The translations under genes were made by a program, and so were the position numbers. From Pseudophaeobacter arcticus DSM 23566 (GTDB lineage Bacteria; Pseudomonadota; Alphaproteobacteria; Rhodobacterales; Rhodobacteraceae): a stretch of DNA of 64,000 nucleotides. Under the pieces are notes generated by a model. It worked only from the letters and a program-made list of their open reading frames with translations. It had not been told where the DNA came from and ran no database searches. The number at the start of each line of letters is the position of its first letter. The stretch's first letter is position 1. This document shows positions 42,131 to 51,415 of this stretch, piece by piece. The DNA is taken from NCBI RefSeq assembly GCF_000473205.1, contig NZ_KI421507.1, positions 4,077,057 to 4,141,056 of the forward strand, written 5' to 3'.

Positions 42131-43393
42131 TTACTCGGCTGCTGGCCAGACCTTGGCGGGCAGGATCTTGCCGGAACAATCGCCAAAGCCAATGGTGAAG
42201 CCATCGCCACGGGCATTTCCGCGCAGGGTCAGGGTGTCACCATCCTCGATAAAACCACGGCTCTCGCCGGTCTCCAGCGTAAAGGGCTCACGCCCGGCCC
42301 AGCTCAGCTCCATCAACGAGCCAAACTCAGACCGCTCCGCCCCGGAAATGGTGCCCGATCCCAAAAGATCCCCGGTGTTCATCTCGCAGCCACCAATGGC
42401 ATGATGACACAGCTGCTCAGCCGCCGAGTAATACATCCGGTTGTAGTTGGTCTTGGAGACCACAGTGGCCGTCGCCGCGCCTTCGGGCTGCATCAGCACT
42501 TCCAGCTCGATGTCATACAGACCGTTCTTGCTGCCATTCAGATAGGGCAGCAGCTCTTTCTCGCGGGCCGGGGTCGGGGCACGGAAGTTTTCCAGCGCCG
42601 CAGCGGTGACGATCCACGGAGAAATCGAGGTGCCAAAGGCCTTGCCCTGGAACGGGCCCAGCGGCTGGTATTCCCAGCCCTGAATATCGCGGGCCGACCA
42701 GTCGTTCAGCAGCACATAGCCAAAGATCATCGCATCGGCTTCATCGACGGTGATGGGCTGGCCAAATTCAGATCCGGTGCCAACAATGGCGCCCATTTCC
42801 AGTTCGATATCCAGACGTTTGGTCGGCCCAAAGGATGGCATCTCGGCGTCCGGCGCCTTGGTCTGGCCATTGGGGCGGTGGATTGGCGTGCCGGAGACCA
42901 CAACAGAGGAGGCGCGCCCATTGTAGCCAATGGGAATATGCAGCCAGTTGGCGGGCAGATCCGGGGAGCCCCGCAGGATCGCCCCCATGTTTTTGGCGTG
43001 CTGCATGCCGGCATAAAAATCGGTATATTCTGCCACGGCCAACGGCATGTGCAGCTCGGCCTCTGCCTGGGCCGTCAACAGCGGCTCCAGCCTGGCCTGC
43101 TCGGCCGCGCCTTCGGCCAACAGCGCTGTCAGCCGTTCCCGCAGGGCAGCCCAGACCGCTGGCCCTTCTTCCATCATTTCGTTCCAGAAGGGCATTTCAA
43201 ACAGCGGATAATCCGTCAGCTGCAACAGTCCGGCCTCTTCGGCAGCCTGACAGTCAAAGATCATATCGCCAATCGCCACGCCACAGCGCGGCTCGCTATC
43301 TTTGGTCGAAAACACCCCATAGGGCAGGTTGTTCAGCGGAAAGGGATGCGCGGCGTCATTGGCCGAGCTCACCCAGGATTTCAGAAGCGGCAT
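42131..43393 (-). CDS. fahA: Fumarylacetoacetase
   Basis: A 420-residue hydrolase that splits fumarylacetoacetate to fumarate and acetoacetate, the last step of the homogentisate pathway. After an N-terminal SH3-like domain comes the catalytic domain with EYTDFYAGMQHAKNMG (metal Asp), ELEMGAIVGTGSE (metal Glu pair), LLNDWSARDIQGWEYQPLG (metal Asp) and GTSISPWIV. The ATG giving MPLLKSWVSS has GGAGG 6 bases upstream. It follows hmgA by 133 bases on the same strand. Confidence 0.95.
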   Translation of the reverse strand: MPLLKSWVSSANDAAHPFPLNNLPYGVFSTKDSEPRCGVAIGDMIFDCQAAEEAGLLQLTDYPLFEMPFWNEMMEEGPAVWAALRERLTALLAEGAAEQARLEPLLTAQAEAELHMPLAVAEYTDFYAGMQHAKNMGAILRGSPDLPANWLHIPIGYNGRASSVVVSGTPIHRPNGQTKAPDAEMPSFGPTKRLDIELEMGAIVGTGSEFGQPITVDEADAMIFGYVLLNDWSARDIQGWEYQPLGPFQGKAFGTSISPWIVTAAALENFRAPTPAREKELLPYLNGSKNGLYDIELEVLMQPEGAATATVVSKTNYNRMYYSAAEQLCHHAIGGCEMNTGDLLGSGTISGAERSEFGSLMELSWAGREPFTLETGESRGFIEDGDTLTLRGNARGDGFTIGFGDCSGKILPAKVWPAAE

Positions 43394-43526
43394 AGAGCCT
43401 CCAGTCGGTTGCAAGATCCGCAGATCTCATTTCATCTTTCCGGAAATACCTCCGGGGGTGAATGGGCCCGGAAGGGCCCAGAGGGGGGCAGCGCCCCCTT
43501 CTGTTTGTGCTTGCTCTACCCGCAGC

Positions 43527-44882
43527 CTATTTCATACCGGGGGTGCCGTCGAATTTCTTCTCAATGTCGCTCCAGCAATCAATATAATCGTCCTGCAGCG
43601 GCGCCTCCTTGGCGGCAAAACTGGTCAGGTGCTGCGGAAAGCGGGTCTCAAACATAAAGGACATGGTGTTTTCCAGCTTCTCCGGCCCAAGGTTGGAGTT
43701 CGAGGCCCCTTCAAAGGCATTCTTGTCCGGTCCGTGCGGGATCATCATATTGTGTAGCGACATGCCACCGGGGACAAAGCCCTTTGGCTTGGCATCATAC
43801 TGGCCGTAGATATTGCCCATCAGCTCGGACATGATGTTCTTGTGATACCAGGGCGGCCTAAAGGTGTTTTCGGCCACCATCCAGCGGTCGCGGAACAGCA
43901 CAAAGTCGATATTGGCGGTTCCGGGTACTCCCGACGGCGCCGTCAGCACGGTAAAGATCGATGGATCCGGGTGGTCAAACAGAATGGCGCCAACCGGGCA
44001 ATAGGTCTTGAGATCATATTTATAGGGCGCATAGTTGCCGTGCCAGGCCACCACATCCAGCGGCGACTGGCCGATCTTGGTCTCATGGAACTGGCCGCAC
44101 CATTTGACGGTCAGGGTCGAGGCCACTTCGCGGTCCTCATAGGCTGCCACCGGCGCTTTGAAGTCACGCGGATTGGCCATGCAGTTGGCGCCGATCGGGC
44201 CACGACCGGGCAGTTCAAATTTCTGGCCATAGTTCTCGCAGACAAAGCCGCGGGCGGGGCCTTCCAGGACTTCGACGCGGTAGACCAGGCCCCGGGGAAT
44301 GATGGCGATTTCCTGCGGTTCCAGATCAATAATGCCCAGCTCGGTTGCAAAGCGCAGACGGCCTTCCTGTGGCACCACCAGCAATTCGGAATCGGCGGAA
44401 AAGAAATAGCTGTCGACCATGCTTTCCGTGACCAGATAGACATGGCTGGCCATGCCGACCTGGGTGTTCACATCGCCGGCGGTGGTCATGGTCTTCATCC
44501 CGGTCAGCCAGGTCAGCGACTGGCCATCATGCGGCACCGGATCCCAGCGATATTGGCCCAGGCTGGCGACATCAGGGTCGACATGCGGCGCCGATTTCCA
44601 ATAGGGCAGGTCGATCTTGCTGTAGCGATGCGAATGCTTCACCGAGGGACGGATGCGGTAGCACCAGGTGCGCTCGGGGGGATCGGCGGTAAAGGCGGTG
44701 CCCGACAGCTGTTCGCCATAAAGACCGTAGTTACATTTCTGCGGGCTGTTCATACCCTGTGGCATGGCACCGGGCAGGACCTCGGATTCAAAATCGTTGC
44801 CAAAGCCGGGCATATAGCCCTCGTGCGGGCCGGCAAGAGAGGGGGCCTGGATCATCTCGTGGGGATCAGCAGCTTTGTTCAT
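43527..44882 (-). CDS. hmgA: Homogentisate 1,2-dioxygenase
   Basis: A 451-residue iron(II) ring-cleavage dioxygenase that opens homogentisate to maleylacetoacetate in tyrosine and phenylalanine breakdown. Iron ligands by alignment to the human enzyme are His347 and Glu353 ([13 protein letters not shown]) and His383 (MMIPHGPD). Also typical are [12 protein letters not shown] at the N-terminus and [21 protein letters not shown] lies 8 bases before the ATG. It is the first gene of the leftward homogentisate operon and faces a MarR regulator. Confidence 0.97.
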   Translation of the reverse strand: MNKAADPHEMIQAPSLAGPHEGYMPGFGNDFESEVLPGAMPQGMNSPQKCNYGLYGEQLSGTAFTADPPERTWCYRIRPSVKHSHRYSKIDLPYWKSAPHVDPDVASLGQYRWDPVPHDGQSLTWLTGMKTMTTAGDVNTQVGMASHVYLVTESMVDSYFFSADSELLVVPQEGRLRFATELGIIDLEPQEIAIIPRGLVYRVEVLEGPARGFVCENYGQKFELPGRGPIGANCMANPRDFKAPVAAYEDREVASTLTVKWCGQFHETKIGQSPLDVVAWHGNYAPYKYDLKTYCPVGAILFDHPDPSIFTVLTAPSGVPGTANIDFVLFRDRWMVAENTFRPPWYHKNIMSELMGNIYGQYDAKPKGFVPGGMSLHNMMIPHGPDKNAFEGASNSNLGPEKLENTMSFMFETRFPQHLTSFAAKEAPLQDDYIDCWSDIEKKFDGTPGMK

Positions 44883-44910
44883 GTCGCGCGCTCCTTTTCT
44901 CCTTGCGGAA

Positions 44911-44936
44911 TTAATAGTTGTTTTTGTAACTAACAA
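44911..44936. promoter_or_regulatory. Candidate operator for the MarR regulator of hmgA
   Basis: In the 70-base divergent spacer, TAGTT at 44915 and AACTA at 44928 form an inverted repeat that extends imperfectly to TTAATAGTT/AACTAACAA. Its length of about 20 bases suits a MarR dimer. It lies about 30 bases before hmgA and 20 before the regulator, so binding could block both promoters. Confidence 0.5.
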
Positions 44937-44952
44937 GGGTAAGGAGAGCGCC

Positions 44953-45435
44953 ATGACTGAAAAAGATGATTTTTCGCTGCAGGATTTTCTGCCCTTTCTA
45001 TTGAACCGGGCAGCAGAGGAATCTTCGCTGGCCTTTCAGGCCCATTACAAAAACCGCTATGGTATGCTGCGCAATGAATGGCGGGTGCTGTTTCATCTGG
45101 GGATCTATGGCCAATTGACCGCGCGTGATATCGGTGAGCGGGCCAAGATCCACAAAACCAAGATCAGCCGGGCTGTGGCCAAGCTGGCGGAACGTCGATT
45201 CGTTTCCCGCAGCCGGGATGAAAAGGATCGCCGTTCGGAACATTTGCGGCTTACGCCGGCGGGCGAAGCAGCCTATCGTGATCTGCGCGCCGAAGCGCAA
45301 AGCTATGATGGGCAGCTCGCAGAGCGTTTCACGCCAGAAGAGGTGGCGCTGCTGCGGCGCATGTTGCGGCAGCTGGCTGGGATCGAATCCCCGCTGCCAA
45401 AAACCGTTGAGCAAGGCCAGGGGCGGGGCAGGTAG
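44953..45435 (+). CDS. MarR-family regulator, probable repressor of the homogentisate operon
   Basis: A 160-residue winged-helix protein. The DNA-binding part has [20 protein letters not shown], then [20 protein letters not shown] as recognition helix and [18 protein letters not shown] as wing. AAGGAGAG lies 5 bases before the ATG. Being divergent from hmgA across a 70-base spacer with an inverted repeat, it very likely controls that operon, with homogentisate or a precursor as inducer (inference). It is followed by a nucleotide cyclase gene after 21 bases. Confidence 0.85.
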   Translation: MTEKDDFSLQDFLPFLLNRAAEESSLAFQAHYKNRYGMLRNEWRVLFHLGIYGQLTARDIGERAKIHKTKISRAVAKLAERRFVSRSRDEKDRRSEHLRLTPAGEAAYRDLRAEAQSYDGQLAERFTPEEVALLRRMLRQLAGIESPLPKTVEQGQGRGR

Positions 45436-45456
45436 AGCGGATACAGGAAAGGCCGG

Positions 45457-46713
45457 ATGGCAATGGAAGGCTTGGAGAGCAGGGCAGCAGCAGTAATCCC
45501 CTGGCTGATAGACAAGGGGCTGCGCAGCAACAGTCGTCAGGATCTGCTCAACAGCTTTTGTGAAAAGCTGGTGGAGATGGGGGTGCCGCTGTGGCGGTTT
45601 CACCTGGCGCAGCGTGCCTATCATCCCAAATTCGGCGGCATTGGCTACAACTGGACCCGCATGGGCGGCATCAGCCATGAACACTATGAGCGCCGCGAGG
45701 CGCCGTTGGAGGCCTGGTTGCAAAGCCCCTTCTACGTCCTGTTAGAGCAGGATCAATCGGTTTTGCAATCTGATCTGACCGGCGAGGACATGGCCCGGTT
45801 CCCTTTGCTGCGGGATCTGAAAGAACAGGGCGCAACGGAATACCTTGCGATGGCTTTGCGGTTCACCGAGGAAAACATCCCTTTTGATCCCAATCACCCT
45901 TCGGAGGGGGTACTGGCCTCCTGGACCTCGGATGGCGCAGCGGGGTTCTCGCCCGAGGACAAGGCCTTGATCAAGGCGCTATACCCGGCCCTGGGGCTGG
46001 CGCTGAAATCGATGTCCAACCGGCAGATGGCCATTGACCTGTTGCAGACCTATCTGGGGCGGGACCCCGGACAGCGGGTGCTCTCGGGTGAATTCCAGCG
46101 CGGCTCTTCCTCGGAAATTGACGCGGTGATTGGCCTGTTTGATCTCAAAGGCTTCACCAGCCTGGCCGGAGAGCTGCCGGGACCAAGGCTGATTGATACG
46201 CTGAACGATTATTTTGGCATTGCGGTGGCCGCCACCCAGGCACACGGGGGCAATATCCTCAAGTTCATGGGCGATGGCATGCTGGTGATGTTCAATCTCG
46301 GCAGCATTGAGCGGGATGCCCAGGCCGCGCTGGATGCCGCCGCAGAGCTGAGCCGCAGTATCCGTCTTCGCAATGCGGAACGCCTGGCTCAGGATCTCCC
46401 CGTCACCGACTGGACCCTGGCGCTGCACGCCGGTAAAATTCTCTATGGCAACATCGGTGCAGAGAACCGGCTGGACTTTACGGTGATTGGCCCGGCGGTC
46501 AATCAAACCGCGCGCATTGCAGGTATGCACCGTTCCGTTGGCCAGAACCTGATCTTTTCGTCGGTGCTTCAACGCGCCGTCAAAAATGATACGCATGACA
46601 TGGTGTCCCTGGGGCGCTACATGCTGCGCGGCGTGACGGAACCCATTGACCTGTTCACGGTTTACAGACCCGACGGGGTGGCGCCGGATCTGGCGCCCTA
46701 TGCCGAGGACTAG
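45457..46713 (+). CDS. Class III adenylate/guanylate cyclase with N-terminal sensor-like region
   Basis: A 418-residue protein. Residues about 220-395 form the cyclase domain: Asp229 in IGLFDLKGFTSLA and Asp273 in LKFMGDGMLVMFN bind the metals, Lys269 is in the adenine-selecting position, and DFTVIGPAVNQTARIAG carries the transition-state Asn and Arg. The first 200 residues have no membrane segment and look like a soluble sensor, with WRFHLAQRAYHPKFGGIGYNW. It starts 21 bases after the MarR gene with AGGAAAGG before the ATG, so it is probably co-transcribed with it. Confidence 0.85.
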   Translation: MAMEGLESRAAAVIPWLIDKGLRSNSRQDLLNSFCEKLVEMGVPLWRFHLAQRAYHPKFGGIGYNWTRMGGISHEHYERREAPLEAWLQSPFYVLLEQDQSVLQSDLTGEDMARFPLLRDLKEQGATEYLAMALRFTEENIPFDPNHPSEGVLASWTSDGAAGFSPEDKALIKALYPALGLALKSMSNRQMAIDLLQTYLGRDPGQRVLSGEFQRGSSSEIDAVIGLFDLKGFTSLAGELPGPRLIDTLNDYFGIAVAATQAHGGNILKFMGDGMLVMFNLGSIERDAQAALDAAAELSRSIRLRNAERLAQDLPVTDWTLALHAGKILYGNIGAENRLDFTVIGPAVNQTARIAGMHRSVGQNLIFSSVLQRAVKNDTHDMVSLGRYMLRGVTEPIDLFTVYRPDGVAPDLAPYAED

Positions 46714-46867
46714 GGCCAGAAGACCTATTTGATTTGACCCTCAAAGCTGCTTTGCAGCCGGGCGCGCCCTGGCGCATGTGGCGCAGATAAAGGCCATGCA
46801 GATGTCGGCAGGGCAGGCGGCAGCCCTCGCGAGGGGAGGACCGCCGTCTTGTTGGTTGGGCGCGCGT

Positions 46868-47677
46868 TTAGATGTCGATCTCGACGCCGGGCAGCTTCAC
46901 GGCCTTCATCATGTCGCGCAATTCCTGACGGGCGGCGATGTTGGAGATGTTCAGCTGCTTGATGCCGATATCCTTGAGGTCCAGCAGGGTCAGACCACGC
47001 GGGAACAGCTCGCGGAAGATGACCCGCTCGGAAAAACCGGGGGCAACGCGAAAGCCGATGCGTTTGGACAGCATGTTGATGGCGCGTTCCATCTTTTCCT
47101 TGTTGACCATGCGCTGGGTGCCGACACGATTGCGGATCACCACCCAGTCGATGGGTTTCAGCCCGGCCTGGGCGCGCAGCTGGCGGGCGTTCCAGACCAT
47201 CTCGGAATAAACGGACGGACCGGTGATCTTTTCGCCCTTCTGGTCGGTATGGGCCAGCAGGTCAAAATCCACAAAGCTGTCGTTCAGCGGTGTGATCAGG
47301 GTATCGGCCAATGAGTGGGCCACCTGGCTCAACCTGGTGTGCGAGCCGGGGCAGTCGATCAGGATGAAGTCATTGTCCGGCTCCAGACTGGAGACCGCAG
47401 CAGACAGGCGATGATCATAGATGTTTTCACCCGGTTGCAGGCTCGCGGCGTCGATTTCGGGCAGTTCGTGCAGCTCGACCAGGGGCAGATCCAGTGCCGC
47501 CTTTGTCATGAACTCCTTGCGGTTTTCGATATAGCGACCCAAAGAGCGCTGCCGCAGGTCCAGATCCAGCGCCGCCACCTTGTGGCCAAGTCTGGCCAGG
47601 GTTGTGGCCACATGGATCGAGACGGTGGATTTCCCTGCGCCGCCCTTTTCGTTGCCGACGACTATGATATGCGCCAT
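46868..47677 (-). CDS. mipZ: MipZ, ParA-type ATPase that positions the division plane
   Basis: A 269-residue ATPase that forms a gradient from ParB at the chromosome origins and inhibits FtsZ assembly near the poles in alphaproteobacteria. The deviant Walker A motif NEKGGAGKST is at residues 9-18, followed by ALDLDLRQRSLGRYIENR, which separates MipZ from ParA proper, and ILIDCPGSHTRLS. Lengths and C-terminal block LLDLKDIGIKQLNISNIAA also fit. It stands alone, leftward, after a 190-base spacer that follows rpmE's terminator. Confidence 0.9.
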   Translation of the reverse strand: MAHIIVVGNEKGGAGKSTVSIHVATTLARLGHKVAALDLDLRQRSLGRYIENRKEFMTKAALDLPLVELHELPEIDAASLQPGENIYDHRLSAAVSSLEPDNDFILIDCPGSHTRLSQVAHSLADTLITPLNDSFVDFDLLAHTDQKGEKITGPSVYSEMVWNARQLRAQAGLKPIDWVVIRNRVGTQRMVNKEKMERAINMLSKRIGFRVAPGFSERVIFRELFPRGLTLLDLKDIGIKQLNISNIAARQELRDMMKAVKLPGVEIDI

Positions 47678-47860
47678 CTTATGGTCCCTTTGGTTCGCCG
47701 CGCTGCTCGCGCCTGTTGTGTCGTGCCGACTATAGAGCTGAGGCGAATCAATGGAAAGCGTGCAAATCGCAGGAAAAGACCCTAGTTAGGCTCTGTTTTG
47801 GTTTCATTTGACGGACCTATTGACGGGCCTATTGTCGGCTTGCCAATTCTGCGGCACCAA

Positions 47861-47892
47861 CAAAAAATGCCGCCCCCAAAGGAGCGGCATTT
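47861..47892 (-). terminator. Rho-independent terminator of rplS-rpmE
   Basis: Arms AAATGCCGC and GCGGCATTT around a 10-base loop; on the minus strand the stem runs into TTTTTTG. It lies 24 bases after the rpmE stop. Confidence 0.8.
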
Positions 47893-47915
47893 CGAAACCA
47901 AAAAGGTGGCTAGAC

Positions 47916-48137
47916 TTAGAAGCCCAGGCCTTCGTATTTCTTTTTGAACTTGGAAACACGACCGCCGGCATCCATCAGACGGGTGTTACCACCGGTCCAG
48001 GCTGGGTGCACTGTGGGGTCGATGTCCAGCGACATCTGGTCGCCTTCTTTGCCCCAGGTGGAGCGCATCTTCAGAATGGTGCCATCGGTCATTTTGACGT
48101 CGATGAAGTGGTAATCGGGGTGAATATCTTTTTTCAT
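47916..48137 (-). CDS. rpmE: 50S ribosomal protein L31
   Basis: A 73-residue ribosomal protein. It begins [19 protein letters not shown] and contains [21 protein letters not shown]. The CxxC zinc knuckle of the zinc-binding form is missing, so this is the zinc-independent form of L31. It lies 11 bases after rplS in the same transcript and is followed by a strong terminator. Confidence 0.95.
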   Translation of the reverse strand: MKKDIHPDYHFIDVKMTDGTILKMRSTWGKEGDQMSLDIDPTVHPAWTGGNTRLMDAGGRVSKFKKKYEGLGF

Positions 48138-48148
48138 GATACCGCTCC

Positions 48149-48523
48149 TCAGGCTTTTTTGGCTTTGTAGTGTGAATCTTCAGCGATCCGTGCGGACTTA
48201 CCGCGCAGGGCGCGCAGGTAGTACAGTTTGGCGCGACGAACGCGGCCACGACGCACAACGGTGATGCTGTCGATATTGGTGGAGTGCAGAGGGAACACAC
48301 GTTCCACGCCTTCACCAAAAGAAATCTTGCGAACGGTGAAGGAACCCGCAATGCCGGAGCCGTTTTTACGGCTGATGCATACGCCTTCGTAGTTCTGAAC
48401 GCGCGAACGCGAACCTTCGGTTACTTTAAAGCCAACACGGATGGTGTCACCGGCTTTGAAGTCAGGGATGTCGTTCCCCAGGGCGGCAACTTGTTCCGCC
48501 TCCAGCTGTGCGATCAGGTCCAT
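48149..48523 (-). CDS. rplS: 50S ribosomal protein L19
   Basis: A 124-residue ribosomal protein at the 30S-50S interface. It has [60 protein letters not shown] and the basic [20 protein letters not shown]. It precedes rpmE by 11 bases. Usually it follows trmD directly; here an M20 peptidase gene and a 386-base spacer come between them. Confidence 0.97.
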   Translation of the reverse strand: MDLIAQLEAEQVAALGNDIPDFKAGDTIRVGFKVTEGSRSRVQNYEGVCISRKNGSGIAGSFTVRKISFGEGVERVFPLHSTNIDSITVVRRGRVRRAKLYYLRALRGKSARIAEDSHYKAKKA

Positions 48524-48909
48524 CTGATCTTCTCCTATTTTGCTCGTGGTTTTCCACGACGTATTTGCGCGTCCTCAGAGCTCTTGGTCTTCACCGGGTC
48601 CCGCATCAGCAGCCCGCCAGAGGTTAGGTCGTCTGTTCATTTGAATGTTGCGCCGGGGTGCTGCAGCAAAACCGAAGAAAGCTTCCGAGGCATTGTCCCA
48701 ACGTCAAACGGCCCGCAATCGACTCAGCAATTACAGACTGAGGTTAACTAGGAGGGTTGTCCTATTCGGTCAAGGGCAAACAGCCCAGGACATGGCCCAC
48801 CGGCTGGTTCGGCGGCAAAAATGGAAACATTCGGGCGCGCCTGAACAAAAATGCTGCTGCCTGGCATTTTTTCCAGTGAGGGGGAGGCATTGCAGCTGAT
48901 GTCGCCAGA
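48524..48909. other. Spacer between the M20 peptidase and rplS
   Basis: 386 bases without a gene. The right half holds a terminator hairpin for the peptidase. The left half, just upstream of rplS, should carry the rplS-rpmE promoter and leader; I could not assign boxes with confidence and saw no clear ribosomal-protein leader structure. Confidence 0.5.
48847..48872 (-). terminator. Terminator hairpin after the M20 peptidase gene
   Basis: Arms AAAATGC and GCATTTT with a 9-base loop, with A-runs and T-runs on both sides so it could work in either direction. It lies 38 bases after the peptidase stop, which implies that rplS has its own promoter. Confidence 0.65.
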
Positions 48910-50367
48910 CTATTGTTTTTGCAGCAGGGCGCCAAAGAAGTTGATGCCGGTCTCCAGGTTTTCGATCGACAGCCGCTCATTGGTGCCATGGAAGCGCACC
49001 AGATCTGAGCCGTCGATTTTGAACGGGTTGATCCGATAGGCGTTTTTGGCGGCCTTGCCATAGTGGCGCGCATCAGTGGCGGCAATGGTCAGACCGGGCA
49101 CCGTTGCCAAGGGGCCAAAGGCATCCAGGATCGAGGTTTTGATATCCAAATAGCCTGTGGCCTCCGAGGAAGACACCGGCGAAGCCGGGTTGGCCAGGCT
49201 TTCGTCATAGCGAATTTCGATTTCCGGGTCGTCGATGGTTTGGCGCACATGCGCCACGATGTCGGCGACGGAATCGCGCGGATGGATGCGGAAATTTATC
49301 TTGGCAGAGGCCTCGGCGGCCAACACGTTGTCCTTGCTGGATCCTGTCAGCATGGTGGGCGCGGTGGTGCTGCGCAGCATGGCATCTGTTGTTGGCGACC
49401 CGGCGAGAATGGATTCAAGCAGCGGCTTGAACAGCCAGCGATTGGCAAAAACCAGCCGTTTGCCAAACGAGAAATGCCGCCCGAGACCGTCAAAGAACTC
49501 TTCCGAGATGCCGCTCAGCCCGCCGGGCACGGGATTGTCCTGCAGTCGGGTGATGGCCCTGGCGATACGCCCAACGGCGGTGACGCGCGGCGGCATTGAC
49601 GAATGCCCCCCGGCGGATTTTGCCACCAGCTCCAAGGTTACATAGCCTTTTTCCGACAGGTTGATACTGGCCACGGGTTGATCCAGGCCGGGGATGACCT
49701 TCTCCAGCACAAAGGAGCCTTCATCCAACATCCAGTCCAGCTCGACGCCCTGCTCATTCAGGTGAACAGCGACGGCCATGGCGCCAAGGCCGCCAATCTC
49801 TTCATCGCCGCCAAAGCTGAAATAGACCGTGCGCTTGGGGGTGAAGCCATCCGCGATCATCTTTTCGGCTGCGGTGAGCATGGCGATGACGGCGCCTTTG
49901 TCATCCAGCGTGCCACGGCCCCAGACAAATTCATCGTCAATCACGCCAGCAAAGGGCTCGTGCTCCCAAAGATGATGGGAACCGGGGGCAATGGGCACAA
50001 CATCATAATGGCCTGCCAGCAAGATGGGGGCGAGGCCTGGGTCGCTGCCTTGCCATTTGTATAGTGGCGTCTGCCGGGCCAGCACTTCGCGGCTCATGGT
50101 GCTGTGCACCAGCGGGTAGCTGTCCTGCAGGAAGGTCAGGAAGGTTGCGAAGTCGGGGTGGGTTAAATCGGTCGAAACGGTGCGGAATTTGACCGCCGCT
50201 GACAGATCTTTGGTAGCCTGCTCGATATCTGCGCCAAGATCATAGGGTTCGCCGGTGTCGGCGCTGGCCTCTGGCGCATAGCGCAGGGTGTTGAAGATCA
50301 GCACGGCCAGCAGAACGACGATTACCAAAACCAACCCAGCCAAGAGGCGCAGCAATACTCGACCCAT
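48910..50367 (-). CDS. M20 family metallopeptidase (carboxypeptidase S / PM20D1-like)
   Basis: A 485-residue zinc peptidase with an N-terminal membrane anchor (LLRLLAGLVLVIVVLLAVLIF, residues about 5-26). Active-site motifs are LLAGHYDVVPI (metal His and catalytic Asp), WGRGTLDDKGAV (bridging Asp), FSFGGDEEIGG (base and metal Glu) and GTNERLSIEN near the C-terminus. The dimerisation domain (about 210-370) starts near KSAGGHSSMPP. The family includes yeast carboxypeptidase S and PM20D1. It probably acts on small peptides or N-acyl amino acids. It lies behind trmD on the same strand, with a 120-base gap. Confidence 0.85.
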   Translation of the reverse strand: MGRVLLRLLAGLVLVIVVLLAVLIFNTLRYAPEASADTGEPYDLGADIEQATKDLSAAVKFRTVSTDLTHPDFATFLTFLQDSYPLVHSTMSREVLARQTPLYKWQGSDPGLAPILLAGHYDVVPIAPGSHHLWEHEPFAGVIDDEFVWGRGTLDDKGAVIAMLTAAEKMIADGFTPKRTVYFSFGGDEEIGGLGAMAVAVHLNEQGVELDWMLDEGSFVLEKVIPGLDQPVASINLSEKGYVTLELVAKSAGGHSSMPPRVTAVGRIARAITRLQDNPVPGGLSGISEEFFDGLGRHFSFGKRLVFANRWLFKPLLESILAGSPTTDAMLRSTTAPTMLTGSSKDNVLAAEASAKINFRIHPRDSVADIVAHVRQTIDDPEIEIRYDESLANPASPVSSSEATGYLDIKTSILDAFGPLATVPGLTIAATDARHYGKAAKNAYRINPFKIDGSDLVRFHGTNERLSIENLETGINFFGALLQKQ

Positions 50368-50487
50368 AAATTCTCTCCCCGGTCCGGGCTGGGCGCTGGT
50401 TGTTGCAGGGCGCAGCCGCAGTCACACTTTTAGATGATTACCGGCATGATGCATGGAAGCAGGCAGGCTGTCGTGGTTGACTATGCG

Positions 50488-51321
50488 TCACTTCTTTTTG
50501 CGCTTGGGCTTTTGCGGCGGCCTGCTGGCCTCATAGGCCTGCCACAGGTCGGGGCGGCGCGCCCGCGTGATCTCTTCCGACATCTGCTGTCGCCACTCTG
50601 CCACTTTGCCGTGGTGGCCGGACATCAGCACCTCGGGAATGCTGCGGCCCTGCCATTCCGCCGGGCGGGTATATTGCGGGTGCTCCAGCAGGCCAGAGGA
50701 AAAGCTTTCTTCCTCGGTTGAGGCCTGATTGCCCAGCACGCCGGGGATCAGCCGCACGGTGGCATCAATCAGCGCCTGCGCCGCCAGCTCGCCGCCGGTC
50801 ATGACAAAATCCCCCAACGAGACCTCCTGGATGTTGTAATGCTCCAGGACCCGCTCATCGACGCCTTCAAACCGGCCACAAAGCAGGGTGATGCCATCGC
50901 AGCGCGCCAGGTTTTGCATCATGGCCTGATCCATCGGCTTGCCACGCGGGGTGAGGTAGATCAGCGGCCAGTTGCCACCCTGGGGGGCGGTGGTGTCCTG
51001 CATGGCCCGGTCAATGGCATGGCCCAGAACATCCGCCCGCAACACCATGCCGGCACCACCCCCTGCCGGGGTGTCATCCACATTGCGGTGTTTGCCAACG
51101 CCAAATTCACGCAGATCCACTGTTTCCAGCTGCCACAGCCCTTCCTGCAGCGCCTTGCCGGTCAGGCTCTCGCCCAGAACGCCGGGAAAGGCGGTGGGAA
51201 ACAGCGTCAGGATCTTGGCCTTCCAGACGCCGACCAGTTCAGGCGTCGGCGTCATCAGCTCACGCGGCTTCAGGGAGGGGCGGATCGCCTTGCGGCCATG
51301 GGATTTGTTTGGTGTAGTCAT
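50488..51321 (-). CDS. trmD: tRNA (guanine-37-N1)-methyltransferase
   Basis: A 277-residue SPOUT-class enzyme that methylates G37 next to the anticodon and prevents frameshifting. Marks are ILTLFPTAFPGVLGESLTGKA, DDTPAGGGAGMVLRADVL, LCGRFEGVDERVLEHY and the knot element VSLGDFVMTGGELAA. The first about 30 residues before VWKAKILTLFP are variable, so a start at the second Met (codon 23) is possible. It belongs to the usual rpsP-rimM-trmD-rplS order, but rimM is separated from it by a convergently or divergently placed phosphotransferase pseudogene on the + strand. Confidence 0.95.
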   Translation of the reverse strand: MTTPNKSHGRKAIRPSLKPRELMTPTPELVGVWKAKILTLFPTAFPGVLGESLTGKALQEGLWQLETVDLREFGVGKHRNVDDTPAGGGAGMVLRADVLGHAIDRAMQDTTAPQGGNWPLIYLTPRGKPMDQAMMQNLARCDGITLLCGRFEGVDERVLEHYNIQEVSLGDFVMTGGELAAQALIDATVRLIPGVLGNQASTEEESFSSGLLEHPQYTRPAEWQGRSIPEVLMSGHHGKVAEWRQQMSEEITRARRPDLWQAYEASRPPQKPKRKKK

Positions 51322-51415
51322 ACTACCGTGTTTAGTTCAGATAGAATTACGCGCAACACAAAGCTGTGGTGATTGGATGGAATTAGAGCGGGCCGCTGGC
51401 CGGTCAGGTGGGGCA

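Noticed and set aside
41222..43657. An open frame of 811 codons on the plus strand
   Set aside because: It is antisense to the MBL-fold and fahA genes, both with clear motifs and ribosome-binding sites. The product is rich in Gly, His and Arg in a way typical of antisense translation.
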